Part shown: positions 1 to 9,694 of the stretch, one piece after another
Layout of the letters: each line of letters begins with the position of its first letter
Position numbering within the stretch: position 1 is the stretch's first letter
Assembly: GCA_963770045.1 (NCBI GenBank)
Contig: CAVYOD010000028.1
Location: 20,301 to 84,300, forward strand
Reading direction: 5' to 3'
Origin: CAVYOD01 sp963770045
GTDB lineage: Bacteria > Acidobacteriota > Aminicenantia > Aminicenantales > CAVYOD01
DNA: 64,000 bases
Notes under the pieces: model-generated
The model's input: the letters and a program-made list of their open reading frames with translations, nothing else
Database searches by the model: none
Told to the model about the DNA's origin: nothing
Translations under genes and position numbers: made by a program

Positions 1-688
1 TGCTCATCTCCCGGGCGATGTCCAGGATGAAGCCGCCCGTCTCGCGGAGGACGTTCGGCTTCTCGACCAGGGTCACCGATTTGCGCATGTTCTTCCGGGC
101 GTATTCAAAGGCCCGCCGTAGGATCCTCTGGCAGGCCAGCTTGGTCATGATCCGGGTGGAGAGGGCGATTTCGTTGAGGGGAACATCCTTGAAACGCTTC
201 ATCTTGGGATGGACGAGCAGTGCGTCTCGGACCCCGGCCGGGAGAGGATGGAACTCGACACCGGCATACATCCCTTCGGTGTTCTCCCTGAAGATGACCA
301 AATCGATAAAGTCCTTATAATTGAGCGGGTTCCCGGGATAGGCTTTGCACGGTCTGAGGTTTGTGTAGAGATCAAATTCCTGCCGCAGCCGCACGATCGG
401 GCTGAAATAGGAGAGTTTTTTCCCTCTCAAAGAAGGATCCAGCTCCTTCTCGGCGTCCTCCTTGGGCTTGGAGGTGATGGCTCCGAAGAGGCAGGCATCC
501 GTCTCCTTGAGCAGCTTGATTGTCCGGTCCGGAAGGGCGTTTCCCTCTTTGCACCAGAATTCCCAGCCGATTTCCCCGTAGATGTATTGAGCGTCGAGTT
601 TGACCTTGTCGAGGACGATCATGGTCGCTTCGATGACGTCTCGTCCGACGCCGTCGCCCGGCAAAACTGCAATTTTGTATTTGGCCAT
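1..688 (-). CDS. isocitrate/isopropylmalate dehydrogenase family protein (3' end beyond window)
   Basis: Reading leftward from the ATG at 688, the translation starts MAKYKIAVLPGDGVGRDVI, the N-terminal signature of the beta-decarboxylating dehydrogenase family. It continues with the substrate-binding segment DLYTNLRPCK and the FRENTEGMYAG motif, and is still open at base 1, so about 229 residues are visible. Family members oxidatively decarboxylate isocitrate, 3-isopropylmalate or homoisocitrate with NAD(P). The substrate-determining helix (around YFSPIVRLRQEF) does not let me choose between them by eye. Aconitase-type and citryl-CoA genes about 12 kb away make isocitrate attractive, but that is inference. 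The family is certain, the substrate is not. Confidence 0.88.
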   Translation of the reverse strand, partial: MAKYKIAVLPGDGVGRDVIEATMIVLDKVKLDAQYIYGEIGWEFWCKEGNALPDRTIKLLKETDACLFGAITSKPKEDAEKELDPSLRGKKLSYFSPIVRLRQEFDLYTNLRPCKAYPGNPLNYKDFIDLVIFRENTEGMYAGVEFHPLPAGVRDALLVHPKMKRFKDVPLNEIALSTRIMTKLACQRILRRAFEYARKNMRKSVTLVEKPNVLRETGGFILDIAREMS

Positions 689-800
689 TTGTGACTCCTT
701 TAACTCACTCTATTTTATTCTTCGCGGCTGCCTCTGTAGTATACCCGCCGGGACAAATTTTTCAACTGAAGAAAGAATCTCAGGATTCTGAGTGTTTTTT

Positions 801-836
801 GTAAAAAAAAAGGCAGGCGCTCCGAGAGCGCCTGCC
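801..836 (-). terminator. rho-independent terminator
   Basis: Perfect 11-bp stem (GGCAGGCGCTC, 812-822, with GAGCGCCTGCC, 826-836) and a 3-nt loop. An A-run on the + strand (803-811) gives a T-tract on the minus strand. It lies just past the stop of the small secreted protein gene at 858-1220 and would end its transcript. Confidence 0.9.
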
Positions 837-857
837 CCAGGCAGTGTTCTTAAGGCC

Positions 858-1220
858 TTACATCAAGACTTTGATGGATTCGGCAACGTTGGCGCCAGCT
901 TTGTCCGTATGGTACTTGATCTCCACTTTATCATTGACCTTGAGTTTGTCCAGGGTGGTCGGCTTTCCGTCGGCGTCATGAATGACCGCTTTCGATTTCA
1001 CGACAAAAGTCACTTCCTTCTGGTCAGCTCCAACGGCAACGAGTGCCGCAAGGGTCTTTGTGGCCGGATCAGCGGGAGTAATTTTGCTGATCGTCCCGGT
1101 GAATGTCTGCAGCTCGGCCGCTGCAACTTTGGGGGCTTTCCCCTGGGCCTGGACAAAGCCAAACCCGATCAGTCCTACCAAGAACACAATCAGGAGCAAG
1201 AATATTTTAGCATGTCTCAT
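858..1220 (-). CDS. small secreted protein, DUF5666-like
   Basis: A 120-residue protein. The start is set at the ATG at 1220 because AAGGAGGTC sits just upstream; an in-frame ATG 21 bases earlier has no such site. Residues 1-25 form a signal peptide (MRHAKIFLLLIVFLVGLIG, cleavage near VQAQG). The rest is a small beta-rich region with the pattern FTGTISKITPADP, then VTFVVKSKAVIHD, then LKVNDKVEIKYH, which resembles the DUF5666-type OB-fold. Function is unknown; it is probably periplasmic. It is a single-gene unit closed by the terminator at 801-836. Confidence 0.75.
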   Translation of the reverse strand: MRHAKIFLLLIVFLVGLIGFGFVQAQGKAPKVAAAELQTFTGTISKITPADPATKTLAALVAVGADQKEVTFVVKSKAVIHDADGKPTTLDKLKVNDKVEIKYHTDKAGANVAESIKVLM

Positions 1221-1322
1221 TTTGACCTCCTTGGGCATCAATATAAAACAGTGGGGATTAAAGGATGATTAATAGCAAATTAAAAACTGTTAATCTTTGC
1301 GCTCGGGACCTGGCCCGGCCGA

Positions 1323-2804
1323 TCAGGCGTGCTGAGTGAGCGGCAAAGAAGCGATGAACGTGCTGCCTTTGCCCACCGAACTCTTGACTTCGATTTTCCC
1401 CTTGTGGGCTTCGACAATCGATCTGGCGATGCTCAAGCCGAGCCCAAAACCGCCGGGACTTCGGCTTTTTTCCAGGCGGTAAAAACGCTCGAAAATATTC
1501 GGAATTTCGTCTTCGGGAATTCCCCTTCCTGTGTCGGCAACGGAAATTTGCGCCCAGGGTTTGACCTCCTCGACCTGAACGGACACGATCCCCCCTGGCT
1601 GGCTGTACTTCACAGCGTTCTCCAGGAGATTGAGGAAGAGTCGTCTGAGTTTTTCTTTATCTCCATGGACGATGACCCCGGCCCGGCCCGAAAGCCGGAT
1701 TTCGATGTTCTTCTGTCTGGCTAAGATTCTGATGCTCTCAGCAGCCTCCCCCACCAATCCTTTGATATCCAACCGGCTCGTCTCCAGTATGGCCAGGTTG
1801 TTATCGAACCTCGCCAGCATCAGCAAATCCTCGACGACCCTGATGATTCTGTTGATTTCTTCCAGGCTGCTGGCCAGAGTCGCCTCATATTCCTGGGCCG
1901 AGCGCATCCTCTTCAGGGTGACCTCGAGCTCGCCCTTGAGAACGGCCAAAGGCGTCTTTAACTCATGCGACAGGTCCTCGAAGAACCGCTGCTGCGAGGA
2001 GAACGCCTTTTCGAGCCGCTCGAGCATTTCGTTGAATGTATCGGCGAGTCGCCTGATTTCGTCTTTCGAAGCCGGAACAGCTATGCGCATCCTCAGGTTT
2101 TCCGCCGTAATCTGGTGGATCGTGTTGATGATTCGTTTCACCGGCTGCAGGGTGATCTTGGCCAGAAAGGCACCCGCTGTTCCGCTCAGGACGATGCTGA
2201 TCGGAAGAAGCAAAAACAAAATGATTTTCAGCTCTCTCAAGGCCGAAGACAAGGAGCTCAAAGGGGTTCCGACCTGGACGATGTAGGCAACCTGACCGTT
2301 GACCGTTACGGGAATTGTCAGAGCTCTTAATCTATCCGCTTTCCCCTCCGGAATTTCGGCGCGGACAAAATCAAAATGAGTCCGGGCAGTCAGGACCGGT
2401 CCGAGAATTTTCAGTGGCAGCTGAGCGCTCTGGGAGATGGTCTTCGAGGAAGCGACATATCTTCCCTGGTTATCAAAAATCGAAACGATCATGTTGACCA
2501 ATAAGAAATCATCAGATTTCTCCGAGACCCAATTCTTGGCCGTTTTGGCAAAAGCGTCCTTCTCCCGCGCGGGGAGTTCCCCGAGGCCGCTGTTGCCCCG
2601 GGGCGCTTTGAATTTTTCGGCCTCCCAATAGGTATCGATAGAATCCACGATTCCTTCGGCCCGGGAGAGAAGGACATGGTCGATATCGGCGGCCAGCCGC
2701 CGCCTCATGTTGTTGTAAAGGACAGACCCCAGCAGAAGAAGCATCAGGAACAAGATGCCGCTATGCCAGAGGATGATCTTGAAACGGAGTGATTTTATAA
2801 ACAT
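1323..2804 (-). CDS. sensor histidine kinase (HAMP, HisKA, HATPase)
   Basis: A membrane two-component kinase of about 493 residues. TM helix 1 is near residues 9-30, a periplasmic sensor region follows to about 190, and TM helix 2 is near 193-215. Next come a HAMP linker, the HisKA box DLSHELKTPLAVLKGE with phospho-acceptor His near 280, and the ATPase domain with N box LLENAVKYS, G1 DTGRGIPED and G2 GGFGLGLSI. The start is taken as the ATG at 2804, two bases after the response-regulator stop, so the pair is translationally coupled. The architecture is that of OmpR-linked kinases of the heavy-metal/CusS type. The signal cannot be read from the sequence. Confidence 0.92.
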   Translation of the reverse strand: MFIKSLRFKIILWHSGILFLMLLLLGSVLYNNMRRRLAADIDHVLLSRAEGIVDSIDTYWEAEKFKAPRGNSGLGELPAREKDAFAKTAKNWVSEKSDDFLLVNMIVSIFDNQGRYVASSKTISQSAQLPLKILGPVLTARTHFDFVRAEIPEGKADRLRALTIPVTVNGQVAYIVQVGTPLSSLSSALRELKIILFLLLPISIVLSGTAGAFLAKITLQPVKRIINTIHQITAENLRMRIAVPASKDEIRRLADTFNEMLERLEKAFSSQQRFFEDLSHELKTPLAVLKGELEVTLKRMRSAQEYEATLASSLEEINRIIRVVEDLLMLARFDNNLAILETSRLDIKGLVGEAAESIRILARQKNIEIRLSGRAGVIVHGDKEKLRRLFLNLLENAVKYSQPGGIVSVQVEEVKPWAQISVADTGRGIPEDEIPNIFERFYRLEKSRSPGGFGLGLSIARSIVEAHKGKIEVKSSVGKGSTFIASLPLTQHA

Positions 2805-2806
2805 GG

Positions 2807-3476
2807 TCAATCTTTAAGCACATAGCCCCTTCCTCTCATCGTCTGGATCAGGGGTTTTTTAAATCCACGGTCGATTTTTTCGCGCAACCGGTTGATATAG
2901 ACATCGATCACATTCGTCATTGAATCGAAATGAATATCCCAGACGTGCTCGGAAATCATAGTTCTCGTCACAACCTTTCCCTCATTCCGCATCAGAAACT
3001 CGAGCAGGGCAAATTCCTTGGCCGTGAGGGAGACCACCTCCCCTCCCCGTCTGACTTCGTGGCTCAGCAAATCGAGCTCGAGGTCAGAAACGAGGAGCTT
3101 CCTGGGAGCGGACACCGTCGTGATTTCTCATCAGGGCGCGGCAGCGTGCCAGCAATTCCTCAAAAGCAAAAGGCTTGGTCAGGTAATCGTTGGCTCCGGA
3201 ATCCAAGCCCAGGACCTTGTCTTCGACCGAATCCTTGACCGTCAAAATGAGAATGGGTGTAGCGATTTTATCATCTCTCAGCCTCCGGCAAAGTGAAATC
3301 CCATCCATCCCGGGAATCATCAGATCCAGGATGATCAGGTCGTAGTCCTGGGTCGTCGCCAGAAAATGCGCCTGGTTCCCATCATAAACGGTGTCAACAG
3401 AATAGCCTTCTTCCCTCAATCCCCGTCTGATGAATTCGGCGATCTTTTTTTCGTCTTCGACGACGAGAATCCGCAT
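2807..3476 (-). CDS. OmpR-family response regulator (single-base frameshift)
   Basis: The receiver domain starts at the ATG at 3476 (MRILVVEDEKKI), preceded by AGGAAGG. It holds the acidic pocket, the phospho-acceptor Asp in IILDLMIPGMDG and the conserved Lys in LTVKDS. The winged-helix DNA-binding domain (SAPRKLLVSDLELDLLSHEV through RTMISEHVWD to MRGRGYVLKD) continues in another frame from about 3113. One frame ends falsely after RNHDGVRSQ and the other opens as TTVSAPRK, so one base is gained or lost near 3105-3125. It is partner of the kinase immediately downstream. Confidence 0.88.
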
Positions 3477-3602
3477 CCTGTTTCCTTCCTGCTCGCAGGC
3501 CCACAAATTCTTCTTTATACATTATATTCCAGACAGGGAAGGATTCAAGGCTTGCTGCGAAGATCAAGGGCATGACAATAAATAGTCAAAGATTGCGCCT
3601 CC

Positions 3603-5828
3603 TCAGAGGTTCCGTTTCCAGAAATCGAGCATCAGGGTTTGAAGATGCAACTGGGCGTCATCAGGGAAAAACCCGATTCCATGCTTTCTCCACGGATAGA
3701 TCATGAGGTCAAATTGGATGTTATTTTTGATCAACGCATCGATAAAGGCCTCGGTGTTTTGGGGATGGCAATTGTCGTCAAACGTCCCGTGGGCGAGGAG
3801 CAGTCGGCCCTTCAGGTTGGCCGCCGCTAGGACGGAGGAGGTGTCCTTGTACCCCTGGGGATTGGCCTGAGGTGTGTTGAGGTAGCGCTCCGTATAAATC
3901 GTATCGTAGAAATGCCAATCGGAGACGGGATAAAGAGAAATCCCGGCTTTGAAAACGTCCGAGTGGGTCATCATGTAAAGGGTCGTGCACCCTCCCCCGC
4001 TTCCGCCCCAGATCCCCAGCCTGCTTCCATCGACAAAGGGAAACTGCTTGAGCTTCCTCACGCCAGCCAGAATGTCCTTGACATTTTGCATTCCGTAGGC
4101 CTGTTCATAGACAGAGGTCTCGATCGCCTTGCTCTTTCCCATGCCGGCCCTCACCTCCGGGATAAAAACAACATAGCCGGCTTGGGTGAAGACATTGTGG
4201 AAGACCACACTCCGCGTTTCCCAGACGTCGACGATCTGCTGGTATTGAGGGCCCCCATAGACATAAACGACGGCGGGGTATTTTTTGGCCGGGTCAAAAT
4301 TCGCGGGCTTCATCAGCATGGCCGGGAGTTCGAGTCCGTCCTCAGCCGTGGAGGTGATAAATTCTGGGAAAGAGAGATTCAATGATTCCAGAGAATCCTT
4401 GGCGCTCGGCGATATGATGGCCAGCTTCTTTCCGTCCGCACGGTGGAGAGTCAATTCCGGAGGGAAGGAATAATTGCTGTATTTATCCAGATAGCGTGCC
4501 ATGTCCGGAGAAAACCCCACCGCATGGACTCCCGCTCCAAGGCTTATTTTTGTAAGCCCTTGTCCATCGAACCTTACCCTGCAGAGGTTTCTTTCGCGCA
4601 GGGATTCCTGATTGGAAATGAAATAAACGAAACCCTTTTTCTCGTCCACACCGGCAAGTCCATCGTACTCGCGGCCGAGGAACTGTCCACCCGAGCGGAT
4701 GACCATGAACTCTCCCTTGGTCAGTTGGGCGAGGAGCCTGCCCCCAAGATCGTAGAGATAGAGATGCTGATAGCCGTCCCGCTCTGAGCACCAGACGAAC
4801 CTCTTCCCGTCGTTGAGAAAATAAAGACAACTGTTGAGATTGATCCAAGCGGGCTGCTTGTCCACGAGAATGACTCTGGATCGTCCGGTTCTTCGGTCTC
4901 CAAACATGAGTGTAAGCTCCGACTGCCGCCTGTTTTGGGTTTGGACGGCAATTTCTTTGCCGTCGCGAAGCCAATTGAACCGGGAAATATATTCGTACTG
5001 GCCGCAATCAATCCAGGTGGTTTCGGCTGACGAGAGCTCGACAACCCCCAGCCGGACCCGTGGGTTTGTCTGCCCAGCCTTTGGATACCGTTGACGCACC
5101 GCCTCTTGAGAGGCGGGCCGGAAATTCACAAAAGTGGAGATCGAAACCGGCGAGTCATCCGTTTGCAGATAAGCGATAGCGCTCGAATCGGGAGACCATT
5201 CGTAGGGGACATCGGTGTGACGATAGATTTCTTCCCAATAGACCCACGATAATGGCCCATTGAGGCGCGTCTCCGAGGCTCCCGATGTGAGCCTTTTTTC
5301 TGTGTTCGTTTCCAGGTTCCAGACGAAGAGATCATTCTCTCTTATAAAGCCAAGCCATTTCCCATCGGGCGAAAACGAGGCAGAAGTTTCAAGCGCAGGA
5401 GTCGTGGTCAGCCTTTTTACCGATGAGCTCTGGAAGTCCACGATAAAAAGGTCTCCGCCCAGAATGTAGATTGCGTTTATTCCGTTCTGGTCCATGGCGT
5501 CCGGCCAGCGGACCGACCGGAAGTCATTTCCGTCATAGCATTCTTTAAGAGAGGAAAGCATTTTGGCCGGGTCCAGCGCGGGAGTCCTTTGCCCTGATTC
5601 GGGATCATAATATTCGATCGTCCGACGGCTTTCTTCAACCCGGGGATCCAGGAGAATAACCCGGCCGTTGTTGAGCCACCGGTATTGGGGAGTTTCCAGT
5701 CCATCGAGAAGACCTTGACTGAATCGGGCTTGGATGCTCGATTTCTCCTGGCCAGGGTCGGCAGAAAAGGCGGAAATGCAAACGGCAACAATCAAGGCGG
5801 CACCCAAACAGACAGTTTTTTTGTTCAT
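3603..5828 (-). CDS. S9 family peptidase (dipeptidyl-peptidase IV-like)
   Basis: An exported prolyl-oligopeptidase-family serine peptidase of 741 residues. The start is the ATG at 5828 behind GGAGGTAAGC, and residues 1-24 are a signal peptide. Residues about 30-470 are the DPPIV-type beta-propeller (repeated SPDGKWLGF / WSPDSSAIAYL blades). The C-terminal alpha/beta hydrolase has PAVVYVYGGPQYQ, the nucleophile elbow GIWGGSGGG, the acid in HGTFDDNCHP and the His in WRKHGIG. The elbow has GGSGGG where GWSYGG is usual, but the triad order is intact. It likely releases dipeptides from peptides in the periplasm, fitting a peptide-using lifestyle. It stands alone with no operon partner. Confidence 0.92.
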   Translation of the reverse strand: MNKKTVCLGAALIVAVCISAFSADPGQEKSSIQARFSQGLLDGLETPQYRWLNNGRVILLDPRVEESRRTIEYYDPESGQRTPALDPAKMLSSLKECYDGNDFRSVRWPDAMDQNGINAIYILGGDLFIVDFQSSSVKRLTTTPALETSASFSPDGKWLGFIRENDLFVWNLETNTEKRLTSGASETRLNGPLSWVYWEEIYRHTDVPYEWSPDSSAIAYLQTDDSPVSISTFVNFRPASQEAVRQRYPKAGQTNPRVRLGVVELSSAETTWIDCGQYEYISRFNWLRDGKEIAVQTQNRRQSELTLMFGDRRTGRSRVILVDKQPAWINLNSCLYFLNDGKRFVWCSERDGYQHLYLYDLGGRLLAQLTKGEFMVIRSGGQFLGREYDGLAGVDEKKGFVYFISNQESLRERNLCRVRFDGQGLTKISLGAGVHAVGFSPDMARYLDKYSNYSFPPELTLHRADGKKLAIISPSAKDSLESLNLSFPEFITSTAEDGLELPAMLMKPANFDPAKKYPAVVYVYGGPQYQQIVDVWETRSVVFHNVFTQAGYVVFIPEVRAGMGKSKAIETSVYEQAYGMQNVKDILAGVRKLKQFPFVDGSRLGIWGGSGGGCTTLYMMTHSDVFKAGISLYPVSDWHFYDTIYTERYLNTPQANPQGYKDTSSVLAAANLKGRLLLAHGTFDDNCHPQNTEAFIDALIKNNIQFDLMIYPWRKHGIGFFPDDAQLHLQTLMLDFWKRNL

Positions 5829-5979
5829 GCTTACCTCCACTTCATTAAGGATACGACGATCCCGGTTCGACTTTTATGCCTTTTTTTTGCCAGATTTCCG
5901 ACTTTCGGCGCCGCTAAACAAATTGCTGGCAGCCAATCAATGAACCTTAAGAGGCATCCGGCAACGGGCTGCCGCCAAA

Positions 5980-7443
5980 TTATTCACCAGCCGATTCCCT
6001 TTTGAGCTCGGCAATCTTGTTTTCATTCGTAAGCTTAAGGGTGAATGAGACAACTCGCCCGGTCTCAAAAACCAGCCTGTAGCGGTAACTCCGCAGCCCG
6101 GCCTCCTCTTTCCGCTCGAGCAAATCGACGGTTTTCAGCGGCCCAGAATCTTCGAGGGTCTCCTTGAATCTTCTGACCCGATCAGGGAACCACTCCTTTC
6201 GAGCTTCTTCGGTGAACGCGGCTGCATCGGCTTTGCCTTCACTGATCTTCTGGAGCACGGACCGGAAAAGGGCCGTGACCTGCGGCTCCTTATCTTCAAT
6301 CGGCTTTGATGGAGGCACGGGTGCAAGTGCAGGCTCATAGAGTCCGGCCACTCCATGGATAATCTCATCAGGCCTCGAATGCCTGCTGTCTAAGTTTGTG
6401 AGAGCGACGACCGTCAACTTATCGTCAACGTAGCGGGAAATGCCGGTCGTGAAACCCTGCCAGGCTCCGCCATGCTCGATAACCCGATGGCCCCGAATAT
6501 CATGGAGGCGCCAACCAAATCCATAGGGATTGGTTTTCCCGCTATTGAGCTTCACGGGCGTCCACATCTCGTCAAAGCTCGACCTCTTGAGGAGTTTCTC
6601 GGTGTAGAGGGCCGCGTCCCACTTGGCCAGGTCGAGGACGGTAAAATAGAGAGCCCCGTCCGCCGTCGTGTTGAGGGACGGCGAGACCCATTCCTGATTC
6701 TTGAGTTCGCCTTTGACCAGGCGGTACCCGGCGGCGCGATTGGGAATGATATCCTGTTCACTGATGACTCTGGTGGTGGTCATCCCGAGCGGCCGAAAGA
6801 TCCGTTCCTGCAAAAAATCTCCATAGAATTTTCCGCTCACCTTGTGGATCAAGATGCCCAGCAGCATGTACCCCGAATTGCTGTAGCTCCACTTGTCGCC
6901 GGGGGCGAAGTCAAAGGGGAGCGTCTCCAGGATCTTCAGCAAATCCTCTTCCGTGTAATCCCGCCTGTAATCAAAATCACCGCCGGTGTAGCTTTTGATT
7001 CCCGAGGTGTGGGTCAGAAGATTTCGAATCGTCATCCTGGTCCACGTCTCCGGAGCTCCGGGAAAATATTGGGCGACCTTGTCGTCGAGACGAATCTTGC
7101 CCTCCTCGACCAGCATCATGACACCCGTGGCCGTAAACTGCTTCCCCATCGATCCGGACTGGAAGACGGTCTGAGGGCTGACAGGAACGTTTAACTCGAC
7201 ATTGGCCAAACCGTACCCTTGCGCTTTGATGATCCTGCCGTCGCGCATCACGGCCAGGGCAAGCCCGGGGATCTTCTGCTGGTGGATCGAGGCTTGGACG
7301 AATCGGTCGACCTCCTCGTCGATTTTTTGGGTTTGCGCCCAGGCGGGGGACATGAAGCACCCGATCATCAAGGCCGCAAACAAAACTCTCAGGAAACTCC
7401 TTGCGTTCCACAAGACCTTGGTCCTTCGCGAGATCCGGGTCAT
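5980..7443 (-). CDS. serine hydrolase, beta-lactamase/class C family
   Basis: A 487-residue exported protein with a signal peptide (cleavage near AWAQTQ) and GGAGGAACCA before its ATG. Class C motifs are present: the SxxK nucleophile tetrad SMGK in VFQSGSMGKQFTA, the YxN motif in WSYSNSGYMLLG and the third-box HGG in VIEHGGAWQGF. An extra C-terminal domain of about 110 residues resembles the DUF3471-type tail seen on such hydrolases. Members are peptidases or esterases rather than resistance enzymes, and nothing here indicates antibiotic resistance. It is divergent from a second hydrolase at 7704. Confidence 0.9.
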   Translation of the reverse strand: MTRISRRTKVLWNARSFLRVLFAALMIGCFMSPAWAQTQKIDEEVDRFVQASIHQQKIPGLALAVMRDGRIIKAQGYGLANVELNVPVSPQTVFQSGSMGKQFTATGVMMLVEEGKIRLDDKVAQYFPGAPETWTRMTIRNLLTHTSGIKSYTGGDFDYRRDYTEEDLLKILETLPFDFAPGDKWSYSNSGYMLLGILIHKVSGKFYGDFLQERIFRPLGMTTTRVISEQDIIPNRAAGYRLVKGELKNQEWVSPSLNTTADGALYFTVLDLAKWDAALYTEKLLKRSSFDEMWTPVKLNSGKTNPYGFGWRLHDIRGHRVIEHGGAWQGFTTGISRYVDDKLTVVALTNLDSRHSRPDEIIHGVAGLYEPALAPVPPSKPIEDKEPQVTALFRSVLQKISEGKADAAAFTEEARKEWFPDRVRRFKETLEDSGPLKTVDLLERKEEAGLRSYRYRLVFETGRVVSFTLKLTNENKIAELKRESAGE

Positions 7444-7703
7444 TGGTTCCTCCTTTTCACGTGCTCAAGCCCCCCATTTTTATCCAATGTCCATTTTAAA
7501 GCAAGGCCGAAGCGCCGAGCCCAGACATTTCCGCGGCCAGGCACCCGCCGCTCTTGCCTTCGGAATCAATGATTTCGCTATGATCCCGAAACCGGATCCA
7601 AACTTTGCATGCCGAAGTTACTTCGAAGAATACTCTTGAACGGGGGTGCCTGAAAAGTTATGATGGGGAGCGACACAAATTCCAGAGACGGGAGGTCAGA
7701 TTC

Positions 7704-9547
7704 ATGGAGATCAAAAAGCGCGCTTTTCTCAAAACACCGGTTTGGCTTTTGCTTTTGCTTTTGGTGGCCGTGCCATTGTCCCCCGGCCGGCTTCAGGCCG
7801 GTCAAGAAACGACCACACCTCAGGCTCCGAAGCCGGTTAAAAACCTGGAAGAAAAGCTCAAAAAATTCCGCCTTTTCATGGGTGCCGAGATGAAGCGATG
7901 GCAGGTTCCGGGAATCGGGGTGGGAATCTATAAAGACGGGAAGATCCTCTTCAGCGAAGGCTTCGGATACAGGGATGTGGAGAAGAAACTGCCCGTTACC
8001 CCAAACACCCTCTTTGCCATTGGATCGGCTTCCAAAGCTTTCACAGCCATGGATGTCCAGATCTTGGTCGACGACGGGAAAGTCGAATGGGATAAAACCG
8101 TCCAGACGTACCTGCCCGACTTCAAACTGAAGGACGAGGTGGCCACGGCCAGGATGACGGTCCGGGATTTGGTCTGTCATCGTTCGGGCCTCCCCCGTCA
8201 CGACGGGCTGTGGTACGGCACATCTTTGTCGCGCAAGGATATTTATGACCGTCTCCGCTATCTGGATTTCAGCGCTGACCTCAGATCGGCCTTTCAGTAC
8301 AACAACCTGATGTTTCTGACGGCCGGATACTTGGTCGGGAAGTTACGAACAGCAGTTGGGAGGAGTTCACGCGCCAGAGGATCTTCGGGCCCCTGGGGAT
8401 GACCTCAAGCAATTTCTCAGTTGAGGATTCTAAAAAATCCGATGACCATTCTCTGCCCTATCAAAAAAAAGAGGGCAAAGTGGTGGAGATTCCTTTTAGA
8501 AATATTGATAGCATCGGGCCCGCGGGATCGATCAACTCCAACGTCAACGATATACTCAAGTGGGTTCAATTTCATCTCAACAAGGGAAAAGTCGGGGACA
8601 AACAGGTCGTTTCCGAAGCCGGGCAGAGAGAGGTGTTCACACCTTCCATGTTCATGAGAGAACCGATGCTCTCCGTCCAGCCGGATAAACAGTCCATTAT
8701 GTCTTACGGCCTGGGATGGTTTCTCGAGACATACCGCGGACACAAGCTCGTCCACCACGGAGGCGCCATTGACGGGTTCTATTTCCTGAATGGGTTTCTT
8801 CCGAACGATAACCTCGGTGTCGTCGTGCTGACGAACCTGGGCGGCACTCCCTTCCTCCAAATCTCCATGGGTTACATCCTGGACATGATCCTGGGGCTTG
8901 ACCCGGTCTGGGAGAAGTTGAATCTGGAGAGATTCGAAGAGGCGAAGAAAGAGGAAGAAAAAGCGAAGGATAAGGATAAAGAAGAAGCGGCCGAAAGGGT
9001 TCAAGGGACAAAGCCCTCGCATCCTCTGGAAGCCTACACTGGGGAATTTGAGCATCCGGCCTATGGAGTTATCGCCATTGAACTTAAGGACAACACTCTT
9101 CAGGGCAAACATTTTTCTTTCGATTTCAAACTCGAACACTGGCATTATGACGTTTTTAAGGCCAGCGATCACCTCCCCAAGGTCACTTTTCTCGCCAACC
9201 TCAAGGGAGACATCGACCAGCTCTCCGCGAGTCTGGAGTCCGCGGTGGCGCCGATCGTGTTCACCCGCAAGCCGTCAGAGGCCATGAAGGATCCGAAATT
9301 CCTCACCCAGTTTCAGGGAACGTACCAGATTATGGGGATGACGCTGACCGTTTCCCTTAAGGGCAGCACTCTATTTGCCGATATAACGGGCCAGCCAACT
9401 GCGGAACTTGTGCCCTATAAAGGGACAGAGTTCATGTTTAAGGGAAGAGAGGGCTCAAGCATAAAGTTCATCCTCGAGAAAGACGCCGTGACCGAGATCG
9501 TCGTGATGACGCAGGCCGGAACTGTGAGAGGCAAAAAAATCAAATAA
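7704..9547 (+). CDS. serine hydrolase, beta-lactamase family (frameshifted near 8343)
   Basis: A secreted class C-type serine hydrolase. The start at 7704 follows GGGAGGTCAGATTC and leads into a signal peptide (MEIKKRAFLKTP, hydrophobic core, end near LQAGQE). The first half has SxxK (SASK in AIGSASKAF) and YxN (QYNNLM). At about 8343 the frame breaks: the upstream frame runs into a false tail after YLVGKL, while the other frame reads TNSSWEEFTRQRIFGPLG and continues through HGG (VHHGGAIDGF) to 9547. One missing base explains this. The corrected product is about 614 residues, with a C-terminal DUF3471-like region following a Lys/Glu-rich linker near 8935-8995. Confidence 0.87.
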
Positions 9548-9694
9548 GCCGAAGCGCTCGTATGGTACGGTGGCTGACGGACCCGGCCCCGCTTATAAGG
9601 ACAGGGTTGGAGAATTCGAGAATTCCGGGGACATCACACTTGATTCTGCTTAAATGAGTCAGGTGTCTCCAAATATATTCCAAGAAGATTGCAG

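Noticed and set aside
5980..9547. Beta-lactam resistance genes
   Set aside because: Class C-like motifs are shared by many peptidases and esterases; extra C-terminal domains and context argue against a resistance enzyme.
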